Origin: Lutimaribacter_A marinistellae | GTDB taxonomy: Bacteria; Pseudomonadota; Alphaproteobacteria; Rhodobacterales; Rhodobacteraceae | NCBI RefSeq assembly: GCF_042648365.1 | Contig: NZ_JBHRXI010000048.1 | Coordinates: 62,001 to 126,000 of the forward strand | Length of the DNA: 64,000 bases | Direction: 5' to 3' | Part shown: in pieces, positions 51,797 to 61,200 of the stretch | How positions within the stretch are numbered: the stretch's first letter is position 1 | How the letters are laid out: every line of letters starts with the position of its first letter | Notes under the pieces: model-generated | The model's input: the letters and a program-made list of their open reading frames with translations, nothing else | Databases searched by the model: none | What the model was told of the DNA's origin: nothing | Translations under genes and position numbers: made by a program

Positions 51797-53776
51797 TCAC
51801 TCCGTGGGACCGGTAAAGGCAAGAGCGCGCTCAAGCTGCCGGTCGAGCTTGGTCTGTTCCCTTCGCGTTGTTGCGTGTTCCGCTTCGGCGCGCGATTGCG
51901 CCGACCGGCGCAGCAGCGTTTCCGTCACGCGGGACGGGAAGGCCCGAACCAGCCGCAGCAGGCGCGGCGCGAACCGGCTGAACAGTTCGTCCTCGAAACT
52001 CACGATCGCCTCGGTCGATCCATTGGCCCCCTGGCGGCCCGTCCGACCATAAAGCTGGCGATCGATCCGGGGGCTCTCGTGGAATTCCGTCAGGATCACG
52101 TGCAGCCCCCCAAGTGCATCGACGCCTTCGCCAAGACGGATATCGGTGCCCCTGCCGGCGATGTTCGTGGCAACCGTTATCGCGCCCATCTGTCCTGCGC
52201 GGGCGATGATCTCGGCCTCTTCGCGGTCTTGCGTGGCGTTCAGCACTTCATGCGGCAGTCCTCGCGCGGCGATGGCGGCCGCACAGGCTTCGGAGGCCTC
52301 CACGGACCGTGTGCCGACCAGAACCGGCCGGCCGGCCTCGTGCAGCCGTGCGACCTGATCGGCGACCATGTCCCATTTGGCGGCGGCGCTCTCGCAGAAC
52401 CTCGTCCGAAAGTGCCTTACGCGGCTGGCCCGGTGCCGCGGAACGCGGGTCGTGAACAGGCCGAACGTGTCACGAAATTCTTCTGCCAGTTCCAGCCCGG
52501 TGCCTGTCATGCCGGAAAGGCGAAGGTAACGGCGAAAGAAGCGTTGATAGGTTATCCGGGCGAGCGTCTCCTTGCGGCCCGTGATCTCTTGGCGTTCCTT
52601 GGCCTCGATCATCTGGTGCAGGCCGCCCTGCCAACTGCGATCCGGCATCACCCGGCCGGTGAACTCGTCGACGATCTGAACGGCGCCTTCGAGGATGACG
52701 TAGTCGCGGCCCAACTCGAAAAGGTGAATCGCGGACAGGGCTTGTTGCGCCAGTTCCTCGCGCGCGCGCCGTATCCGCCAGATGCCGGTCAGTTCGGCGC
52801 AGATCTCGCTCAGCGCCTGTCGACCGGCTTCTTCCAGTGTCACCTGCCGGTTCATCGCATCCACCTTGTAGTGGACGCGGTCATGAAGTTTGCGCGCAAC
52901 GGCCAGTGCGGTGGCATAGACCTGCCCCGCCTCGGGATCATCCGCTGTCGAAGACAGGATCAGCGGCGTCCTTGCTTCGTCGACCAGAACGGAGTCTGCC
53001 TCGTCCACGATGGCGAAGGCCAGCCCACGCAACATGAGCGGTGCCGCCTGCCGGGCCGAGACGAGTTCCAGCGCCTTACGCCTTGGACGTCCCCGGCGCC
53101 TTGCCAACGCGATCCGGTCGCGGAGGTAGTCAAAGGTCAGATTGTTGTTCGAGACATAGGTGATGTCGCAGGCATATGCCTTCTGGCGCGCTTGCGGATC
53201 CATATCGCTGTCGATGACACCGACAGTCAGGCCAAGGAATTGGTAGACCGGGGCGGTTTCTTCGGCGTCGCGCGAGGCGAGGTAGTCGTTGACCGTCACC
53301 ACGTGTACAGGCTTGCCAGACAGCGCTGCCACAACTGCGGCAGGGGTGGCGGTCAGGGTCTTGCCTTCTCCCGTTGCCATTTCGATCATCCGGCCCTCGT
53401 AAAGACCGATGGCCCCCATGATCTGTTCCTTGTAGTGACGCTTTCCCAGCACGCGTGCGCTCACTTCTCGGGTGATGGCAAAGGCGCGATCCACCGCATC
53501 GGTCTCGACTCCGCGCAAAAGGGCTGGGCGCAGCTTAAGGGCCATTTCGCGCAAACCGTCGTCAGGTTCGTCGACAATCTCCGCACCATGTGAGAGCACG
53601 CGATCCGCCCGGCGGGCCAGTCGATTGCGTGTGAATGGCAGGCGCGAGGTCAGCCGCCCCAAGCGGCGCTCCAGCCAGAGATCCACCGAATTGCCCGCAG
53701 GGTCCGCCAGTTCGGGATAGGGGCCAGTACCCAAAGGCACGCGGCCAAATCCGAATGCGCCCGAAAGGTCAGGCAT
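51797..53776 (-). CDS. SecA-like preprotein translocase ATPase, shortened form
   Basis: A 659-residue SecA homologue, against about 900 for housekeeping SecA. The DEAD motor is complete: Walker A MATGEGKT (133-140), VTVNDYLA, VDEADSVLVDEARTPLI (Walker B 257-262), VDEFTGRVMPDR (369-380), SGMTGTG, NIAGRGTDI (538-546) and RQLYGRTGRQG with the arginine finger. The preprotein crosslinking domain (about 225-370) is kept. After about residue 600 only a short helix remains: most of the helical scaffold with its two-helix finger, the helical wing domain and the C-terminal zinc/SecB-binding tail are missing. Last gene of the giant-protein operon; overlaps the M50 gene by 8 bp. Confidence 0.9.
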   Translation of the reverse strand: MPDLSGAFGFGRVPLGTGPYPELADPAGNSVDLWLERRLGRLTSRLPFTRNRLARRADRVLSHGAEIVDEPDDGLREMALKLRPALLRGVETDAVDRAFAITREVSARVLGKRHYKEQIMGAIGLYEGRMIEMATGEGKTLTATPAAVVAALSGKPVHVVTVNDYLASRDAEETAPVYQFLGLTVGVIDSDMDPQARQKAYACDITYVSNNNLTFDYLRDRIALARRRGRPRRKALELVSARQAAPLMLRGLAFAIVDEADSVLVDEARTPLILSSTADDPEAGQVYATALAVARKLHDRVHYKVDAMNRQVTLEEAGRQALSEICAELTGIWRIRRAREELAQQALSAIHLFELGRDYVILEGAVQIVDEFTGRVMPDRSWQGGLHQMIEAKERQEITGRKETLARITYQRFFRRYLRLSGMTGTGLELAEEFRDTFGLFTTRVPRHRASRVRHFRTRFCESAAAKWDMVADQVARLHEAGRPVLVGTRSVEASEACAAAIAARGLPHEVLNATQDREEAEIIARAGQMGAITVATNIAGRGTDIRLGEGVDALGGLHVILTEFHESPRIDRQLYGRTGRQGANGSTEAIVSFEDELFSRFAPRLLRLVRAFPSRVTETLLRRSAQSRAEAEHATTRREQTKLDRQLERALAFTGPTE

Positions 53777-55919
53777 TGAACTGCCTCAGGAACAATTGCC
53801 GGACCCGTCGCCAGATCTGAAACGCCGCGGGTTCTGCACCATGATCCAGACGCAGGTAAACGCGGGTACCGAAGGGCAGCGGATCGGTCTCTTCGGGCAA
53901 GGTCAGGTCGATGACAAAGGCCTGTTCCACCAGCGTTGCTCCCTCGGGATCGGTGGGATCGGTCAGGAACGGGCCACCCGCGGCGCTGGTCAGGACTGCT
54001 GCCGGGGTCCGAGCCGTGGCCTGCGGCATTTCCCGGACCAGCTCGGCCGCGATCCGACGGTCGAGATGGCCCGCGGCCTTGACCTCTATGCCTTGCAGCC
54101 TGTTGCGCGCCAGCGTGATGTCATCCTGTGACACCAGGGCCCTGATCTGGCGAGGCCCGTCCGGCAGAACGTAAGCGATCAGGTCACCCTCGGACACGTA
54201 GCGGTCCACCAGCTCGCGCCCGGGCAGGGCCGGTTGGAACACACCTGCTATGGGTGCGTACACCGCCAGTTCCGCGATCCGCTCACGTTCGCGGGCCAGT
54301 TCGGCTTCGGCTTCCTGCAATTCCAGGCGGGCAACCTCGGTCCGGCGGCGTTCGTTGACCTCGGTTGCGGCTAGCCTGCGCCGCATCTCTTCGACCCGCC
54401 ACTCCAGCACGGAGATCCGGGCGCGCACGGTGGGCTCTTCCAACGTGGCGACCAGGTCTTGCGGCAACACGCGGGCGCCCTCGGCGGCTGCCAGATCGGT
54501 CACGAACCCCTGCGTTCCTGCGCGCAGATGCGCCTCGTCCGGCAACCAGACCACGCCCTGAGTGTCCGTGCGCAAGGGCAGCGGGATCAGCAGAGCCAGC
54601 CCGAGGATTACCGCCATGGTGCCAAAGGTCCACCCCATCGCGCGCCTGCGCACCTTGCGCAGGGCAGGGGCCGTCACGACATGCCGAACGTGTTTGAACA
54701 AGGGTTTGACGATCGTGTTGAACAGCGACCAGATTGCCAGCAACACACCGATGACAAAGAACTTCTGCGCAACGAAAAGGGCGATCCCCAGCATCACGAC
54801 CATCCGGTAGACGAAGGCCGATGGCGCGTAGAGCACGAACCAGACCTTTTCGCCGAAGGTCGCGACCTCTTCCTTCAACTGCTTGGCACCGAAAATGTAA
54901 CGCTGGATAAGATGCCCCCAGTAACGGTTCGCCCGTGTTCCCAGGTTGGGGATTTCGATCAGGTCGGACAGGACATAATAGCCATCGAACTTCAATAGCG
55001 GGTTGCCATTGACAAGCACGGTCGAGATGCCGCCGACCAGGACGACGTTGTAGGCAACGGCCCGGACCATGCCGGGCTCGGCCGACACCCAGACCATGAT
55101 CGCAATGGCTGCGGCGAACGTCTCGACGAAGATGCCGCCAGCCGAGACCGCAGCGCGGCTCCACTTGTTGCGAAACGCCGCGGCCGCGGATGCATCGACA
55201 TAGGGAACGGGAAAGAAGACGAGAAACATGATCCCCATCTCGCGAACCTCTCCGCCGCGTGCACGGATGAGATAGCCATGGGCAAGCTCGTGCAGCGCCT
55301 TGAGCACCGGATAGGTGATCGCCGCGATCATCAGGTTCGAGCTTGCGAGCATCTGGTCCACGAGGTTGCGGGTCAGTTCCTCCCAATGCATTGCCGCGGT
55401 CAAGATGCCCGCTGCAACGACTACCAGCCAAAGTATGAACCCGAACCACCCCGTAAGCGGTCTTACCCAGGGCAATGTCCTTTTCAGGAATGCGTCCGGA
55501 TCGAACAGCGGCAGGCGAAAACTCATGGGGTTGAGCAGGTTCTGTTTTACCACCTGGCGCGTGTTTCGATTGTATCGCTCCAGCAGGTCCGCCACGTCGG
55601 GTGAGCCTGCATACCGGATCAGGTCGTTCTGGTGCAGCCGCGACAGCAGCCGGATCACCTCGTCCTGTCCCGGCGCGTCCGCATCATGCGCTTCGGCCAG
55701 CGAACGCCAGACCTCGTCCACCGTGCGCCCGCCATCCATTTGCCCGATCAGCATGTAGGCACCCGGCGTGAACCGGTGCACCCGCCCCGACGCGTGATCG
55801 TGCAGCACGTACCATGCCCGCCCGCGATAGCGATGCCGGTGAACGGTCACATGGTTGCGCAGCTTCGGTTGCAGGTCTGCGACGCGGTACCAGATGGTGG
55901 AGAGATAGCTTTCGGCCAT
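53769..55919 (-). CDS. PqqD-like / M50 zinc metalloprotease / HlyD-type adaptor fusion
   Basis: A 716-residue fusion. Residues about 22-110 resemble the PqqD/RiPP recognition fold (WYVLHDHASGRVHRFTPGAYMLIGQMDGGRTVDEVW). Residues 155-450 are an M50 (site-2-protease-like) membrane domain with the zinc motif HELAH at 210-214 and NPLLKFDGYY (306-315) carrying the third ligand region, plus about six hydrophobic segments. From about 455 a HlyD-like periplasmic part follows, with a coiled coil near 500-550 and barrel. One base separates it from the HlyD gene upstream. It probably processes or escorts an exported protein. Confidence 0.9.
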   Translation of the reverse strand: MAESYLSTIWYRVADLQPKLRNHVTVHRHRYRGRAWYVLHDHASGRVHRFTPGAYMLIGQMDGGRTVDEVWRSLAEAHDADAPGQDEVIRLLSRLHQNDLIRYAGSPDVADLLERYNRNTRQVVKQNLLNPMSFRLPLFDPDAFLKRTLPWVRPLTGWFGFILWLVVVAAGILTAAMHWEELTRNLVDQMLASSNLMIAAITYPVLKALHELAHGYLIRARGGEVREMGIMFLVFFPVPYVDASAAAAFRNKWSRAAVSAGGIFVETFAAAIAIMVWVSAEPGMVRAVAYNVVLVGGISTVLVNGNPLLKFDGYYVLSDLIEIPNLGTRANRYWGHLIQRYIFGAKQLKEEVATFGEKVWFVLYAPSAFVYRMVVMLGIALFVAQKFFVIGVLLAIWSLFNTIVKPLFKHVRHVVTAPALRKVRRRAMGWTFGTMAVILGLALLIPLPLRTDTQGVVWLPDEAHLRAGTQGFVTDLAAAEGARVLPQDLVATLEEPTVRARISVLEWRVEEMRRRLAATEVNERRRTEVARLELQEAEAELARERERIAELAVYAPIAGVFQPALPGRELVDRYVSEGDLIAYVLPDGPRQIRALVSQDDITLARNRLQGIEVKAAGHLDRRIAAELVREMPQATARTPAAVLTSAAGGPFLTDPTDPEGATLVEQAFVIDLTLPEETDPLPFGTRVYLRLDHGAEPAAFQIWRRVRQLFLRQFNA

Positions 55920-55920
55920 G

Positions 55921-57810
55921 TCACGGCTGCCATGTCCACAAGGTACGGCGCACCCAGTCGATCAGCCGGCGCGACCAGACCCAGACCATCAGTTCGCGCC
56001 CCACCTCGATCTTGGCGACGCCTTCCATGCCCGGGCGCAACCCCACCGGCGTTGTGTCGAGCAATCCCTCTACGCGAAACGTGTTCCTGGTCTCGCGGAT
56101 CTCGGCGATTGGCGTGATCCGGGTCGTGGCGAACGGCACGCCTTCGCTCGGCTGGCCCGCCAGCGACAAACGCCCGGGCTGGCCCGTCTCGACGTGGGGA
56201 AGGTCACGCTCGTCCACATAGATATCGACGCGGTACCGGTCGGGTGGCGCGATTTCGAACAGAACCTCCCCTAGCTGGACCGGGGCGCCGAGCTTCTGGC
56301 TCAGGTCCCCGGACACGATGACGCCGTCAATCGGCGCGATCAGCCGCGTTCGTTCGAGTTCGGCTTGCGCAAGCGCCAGTTGGGCGCGTGCCTGCGACAG
56401 CTGCGCCTCAAGCAGCGCTACCTGCGCCCGGTCATATTGTGCCTGCGCCTCGCGCGCCTGCGAAATCAGGCGGTCGATCTCGGACCGCCAGCGCAGTTCT
56501 TCCAGCCGAAGGTCGGAATCATCAAGCCGCACGAGCAGGTCGCCCGCCGCAACCATGTCGCCCGCCCGCAAGGGCGCATCGTCGATGAACCCGGCAAAGG
56601 GCGCGACCACGGCGCGCATCTCCTGGCCGCGCAGAACGGCATCGGCCTGAACACGGAACGGACCCTTCACCGTGGCCGCGGCAAAGACCAGCAGGGCAAG
56701 GACAATCGTCAGCAGTTTCCAGCTCAGGTGCCTCGGTCCCAGCACGACATCCAGGACATGCAACACGCCGTCCACGATCCGTCCGCCAAACCACCGCGCA
56801 TTATGCGCCTTGAGCGCCAGCATCGGCCCCACCAGCGCGGCGACCGCTTCGGCCAGCAGAAGGGTATCCTCGTCGAACGGCTTGTCGGTATCTCGTCTTT
56901 CGCAGGTCATTGCCCCGATCGGGCCGTCTTCATCAGACAACGGAACCGTGATCATGTGACTTGTCCGAGACCTGCGCACATGCTCGCCATGGGCGACGGA
57001 AACGGCCCGCGCAATGCGCTCCAGCGGTGGATGGCTGACGCTGGCATTCTGGTCCCACGCCTCCTCCATTGCAGTCTCGATCCCCTCGGCCAGGCCAGAC
57101 CGCTTGCGAAACCACGCCGAATAGGACATCGCCAACAGCCTCATCTTCGGCGCACTACGGCGGCGTTTGATCAGCCCGATACTGACCTGGTCGCAATCGA
57201 GGATGGTCTGCACTTCGTTGACGACAGCCATGGCCGCCGCCGCCGGTTTGCGGTGCTCGCCCGCGACGGCAAGGATGTCCAGCGCAACGCCGGCCCTGCG
57301 CAACCGCGCTTCGCCGTCCCGGGCGGCGTCCTGCCACAATTGTGCCGAAAGCCAGCCCGCTGCCCAATGCGCATCTCTCAACGCCTGTTGCACGCCTGCG
57401 TCGTCGGACCCTTTGAGTTCAAGAACGACGACATATCCGGCAGACCCATCGGGGCCTTGCACGGGACTTGCGACCCGGCTGATTTCCCCATCGCCCGAAC
57501 GCGTGCTCGAGGGCCTGTTGGACGCGATCGCCTTTTGGGCGATGTCACCAAGTCCCGACAGGTCGCGTCGCGGATCGGGGGCTACTGCTACAGGAACATA
57601 GGCTGCCGCTGCGGGGTCGGGACGCAACAGAACGCCCAGCGTTGCCTCCGGTACGCGGTTGACCAGCACGGCCAGCCACGAGGTCAGAAGTGCCGTTTCA
57701 CTGCGCGCATTGGCAAAGGCGGACCAAAGGCTGCGCGATACCTGCGTGACCTCGGCCCCGCCGGGGTCGCTCGTGGTGGTCAGGCCGGGTGCCGATCGGC
57801 CGATAGCCAT
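55921..57810 (-). CDS. HlyD-type membrane-fusion protein with cytoplasmic GAF domains
   Basis: A 629-residue protein with an unusual N-terminal half. Residues about 170-335 form a GAF-like sensory domain (DILAVAGEHRKPAAAAMAVVNEV, VPLSDEDGPIGAMTCERRD), and a similar fold may occupy 25-155. A transmembrane helix (363-380) follows, then a HlyD adaptor: lipoyl half VVAPFAGFIDDAPLRAGDMV, coiled coil 435-488, second half RLIAPIDGVIVSGDL and barrel to about 605. Membrane-fusion proteins bridge the inner membrane to the outer membrane exit. It begins 15 bp after DUF3467 and is coupled to the M50 fusion. Confidence 0.88.
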   Translation of the reverse strand: MAIGRSAPGLTTTSDPGGAEVTQVSRSLWSAFANARSETALLTSWLAVLVNRVPEATLGVLLRPDPAAAAYVPVAVAPDPRRDLSGLGDIAQKAIASNRPSSTRSGDGEISRVASPVQGPDGSAGYVVVLELKGSDDAGVQQALRDAHWAAGWLSAQLWQDAARDGEARLRRAGVALDILAVAGEHRKPAAAAMAVVNEVQTILDCDQVSIGLIKRRRSAPKMRLLAMSYSAWFRKRSGLAEGIETAMEEAWDQNASVSHPPLERIARAVSVAHGEHVRRSRTSHMITVPLSDEDGPIGAMTCERRDTDKPFDEDTLLLAEAVAALVGPMLALKAHNARWFGGRIVDGVLHVLDVVLGPRHLSWKLLTIVLALLVFAAATVKGPFRVQADAVLRGQEMRAVVAPFAGFIDDAPLRAGDMVAAGDLLVRLDDSDLRLEELRWRSEIDRLISQAREAQAQYDRAQVALLEAQLSQARAQLALAQAELERTRLIAPIDGVIVSGDLSQKLGAPVQLGEVLFEIAPPDRYRVDIYVDERDLPHVETGQPGRLSLAGQPSEGVPFATTRITPIAEIRETRNTFRVEGLLDTTPVGLRPGMEGVAKIEVGRELMVWVWSRRLIDWVRRTLWTWQP

Positions 57811-57825
57811 CAGGCGCGCCCCGCC

Positions 57826-58206
57826 TTAACCGTCCAGTTTGCCGTACCGGGTTTCATGTTCGTCGATCAACCGGACCAGCATGTCACGCAGCCGCTTTGC
57901 GGCATGTGGAGACATCACGACCCTGTGCTCCAGCTGCACCTCGAGCTTGGCCGTACCCATGTCCCAACTGTTGTTGACGCCGAAATTGACCACCACCTCT
58001 TCGCGCGTGCTGGAGCCGTTGCAGACATTGCAATAGCTGCTCTTGAGGTTCGACGTGTCGAATTTCACCTGGCTCGGCGGTACGGTCGCTTCGCGCTGCC
58101 TGGGGCCGGTTCCCGTGCTGTGCTGGGCAGTTTCGGCCTTTGGACCGGTTGCTGCCTTTGCCGCATCCGCCCCGTTCTTCTCTGTCTTCTCAGCCGCCTT
58201 GGCCAT
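57826..58206 (-). CDS. DUF3467 domain protein
   Basis: A 126-residue protein; ATG at 58206 is chosen because GAGGCAACGAGGT precedes it, though an ATG five codons upstream (58221) is in frame. The N-terminal third is charged, Ala/Lys/Glu-rich and probably disordered. Residues about 40-115 match DUF3467 (VKFDTSNLKSSYCNVCNGSS, TREEVVVNFG, LEHRVVMSPHAAKRLRDML), which lacks a known function. In other bacteria it is short and cytoplasmic. It sits between the giant protein and the adaptors in the operon, which suggests a chaperone or regulatory role; inference only. Confidence 0.8.
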   Translation of the reverse strand: MAKAAEKTEKNGADAAKAATGPKAETAQHSTGTGPRQREATVPPSQVKFDTSNLKSSYCNVCNGSSTREEVVVNFGVNNSWDMGTAKLEVQLEHRVVMSPHAAKRLRDMLVRLIDEHETRYGKLDG

Positions 58207-58240
58207 ACCTCGTTGCCTCATGAAAGGTGAATGAAACCGG

Positions 58241-61200
58241 TTACTTCTCGGGTGACCTTACCGGCGCGTGAACCATCGGGATCGACAGGCCGGTCGAGGT
58301 TGCCGCAGCGATAGTGTAGCCACCGGGCGTCTCGTCTGTCCAGCCGGACAGCTCCTCTTCGAGCGGAACATCGGCTCCGTCGATCTCGAGCGATTTGAGC
58401 TTGACGGTCCCGGTCCGGCGCCCGCCGGGCGCACGCTTGAAGGCCACGCAGGCCAGCACCGCGGCCTCGGCCAGCAGAGCGGGCAGGTCGGATACCGTGA
58501 TTTCCAGCTCACCGCTTGCCGGACGATCAACCATGTTGATGGCGCTGCCGCTGCGGGGTGCGATCGCAGTCTGCGGCAGCAGCGCATTGCCGTCATAGGC
58601 CAGCGTCATGCGCAGGTTGTCGGCACGCCGGAGGTTCGAAATGCTCAACGCAAGGAAGCCGCCGGCAACAGCGTCGGGATCGAGTAGCAACTCGCCCGGA
58701 TCGCGTGCACCGGCACCTTCCAGCGCGATCTGGTAGGCAAGCGGTCCCTGAACCGCCTTCTCGAATTCGACGTCGCCGACGTCGACGCTCAGTGGCGTCC
58801 CGTCCGCCGGCACCGGTGCTTCGGGCGCGTCGTCGACGGGCTGGCCGTTGATCTCCAGCGCGCGGATGGTGACATCGGCCGAAAGCGGGTTCCCCCCGGT
58901 CAGAGCCTGCACGCGCAAAAGGTCGATGACGCCTGCCGGCAACGGCTCGCGCGAGGTGATGGTGACGCGCATCCCCGTATCGGTCAGTTCGGTCTTCACC
59001 GCGATGCCGAAGGGCAGGCAGACGCCCTTGAATACGTCGAGGAGTTTCATCACCCCGGCACGATGCGTGATCTCGATGATCATGCTGGTGATGCCACCCT
59101 GGCTTTCGAACACGACCGGGATCTCGGTGAACACGCCGCCGCCGCCAAGGGAGCTGTCCGAGACGTATCCAGCGGTCACGCTCGCGCCGCCGGTCGATAC
59201 CGTCGAGACCGAACTGGTCGTCGTTGCGGGTCGCGTGATCTGAACGGGCGAGGTGGGCGTCGCCCCCGGTACACTCTGCGGCGCCACGTTGATCGACACC
59301 GTCGCATCTCCGGTCAGCCCGTCGGCATCGGTCACGCGGATGACTGCATCGGTCTGTCCGACTTGGCCGGTTGTGTCACCGGTCAGGATTCCGGTCACCG
59401 GGTCCAGTTTCAGCCATTCGGGGCCGTCGACGACCGCATAGGTCAGGTCCCGTACGTCGCCGTCATCGTCGCGCCCGGCCAATGCCTCTGCAATGCTCTG
59501 GCCTGCAATCAGCGAAAGCTCACGGTTGTCCAGTTCCGGCGGCGCGTTGACATCGACAATCATCTCTGCCTCGGCCGTCAACCCGTCGGGGTCGGTGACC
59601 GAAACGCGAACCAGCGCCTCACCCGCCTGCAAAGCGGTGTCTCCGGTCAGACGCCCGGTGGCGGGGTCGATCGAAATCCAGTCCGGCGCTGCCAAAAGAC
59701 GGAAGGTCAGGGCCGAAAGAGGGCTGTCCTCATCCAACGCGGCCGCGACCAGGTCGAGCGCCTCGCCGCGGATCAACGTGACGTTCGACAGGGTAAGGAC
59801 CGGCACGGCGTTGACATCTATCGTCAGCGTCAAGTCGGAACTGAGCCCGTCGCCATCGGTTACACGGAAGGTCGCGGTGCTCTCGCCAACATTGCCGGAA
59901 CTGTCACCGGTCACACGGCCTGTTCCGGCGTCGATGGTGATCCAGTCCGGGCCGTCCACGATCGAATAGACCAGGTCGGCGGTGCCGCCATCCACATCGC
60001 CGCCCGTCAATTGCAGGTCGAGGGGTTGGCCCTCGACCAGCGTGGTGTTCTCGCCCGCAAGCGTCGGTCGGGCCAGAACCGTCAGGATCAGGCTGGCCTC
60101 GTCACCGAGACCGTCCGGGTCGGTGACGCGCAGGGTTACCTCGTAGATACCGGCCTGGCCCGTCGTTTCACCCGAAATTGTCCCGGTGGCGGGGTCGACG
60201 GTGATCCAGTCCGGTCCCGCCACTTTGGCAAAGCGCAAATCAGATGCCGGCGTATCGGCATCTTGCGCCGTCACCCCGTGCGACAGGGCCTCACCGGCAA
60301 CCACCGTGGTGTCGCCGACCGTCAGAACGGGGCGCGCCTGTACGGTAAGGGTAAGGGTGGTCTCTCCCTCCAATCCGTCGGCATCCGTGACCCGCAGCGC
60401 GATCGGGGCAACACCGATCTGGCCGGTGCTGTCGCCGGTCAGGCGCCCGGTCTCTGCATCGATCGAAAGCCAGTTCGGCCCATCGACCAGAACGAAGACG
60501 CGCGCCCCTGCCGGATCGTCGACATCGGTGACCACGGGGCGGATATCGACCTGCGTGCCCTCGACGATCACCGTGTCGCTGGCGGCGATGACCGGCGGAG
60601 TATTGACGTCGACGGTCAGGCTGGCCTCGTCGCTCAGGCCATCGGCATCGGTGACGCGGAGGGTGACGCTCGCCTCGCCCGCCTGTCCGGAACTGTCGCC
60701 CGTGATCTCGCCGGTGGCGGGATCGACGCTGATCCAGTCCGGTCCGGCAAGCTTGGCAAAGGTCAGATCCTGCGCCGGGCTGTCCTCATCGGTGACAACC
60801 GGCAGGACGGACAGCGCCTCGCCCGCCGTAACGGTGGCGTCGGCCACGCTCAGGACCGGGCGCGCCAGCACGGTGATGGTGACGGTTTCCTCGGCACTCA
60901 GCCCGTCGGGATCGGTGATCCGCACGGTGACGTCATGCACGCCGACCTGGCCTGCGCTGTCGCCGGTCACGGCACCGGTTGTCGTGTCGACGGCAATCCA
61001 GTCCGGCCCGGCAAGTTTGCTGAAGGTCTGGCTGCCCTCCGGGTTGTCCGGGTCCGACACGGTCGGCGCAAGCGCGAGCGCCGCGCCCTCGATCAGTGTG
61101 GTATCGGCCAGGGTGAAGCCCGGCGGTGCGTTGACATCCACGGTCAGCGTCACCTCGGCCGAAAGGCCATCGGCGTCGGTTACCTGGACCGTCACGGCGG

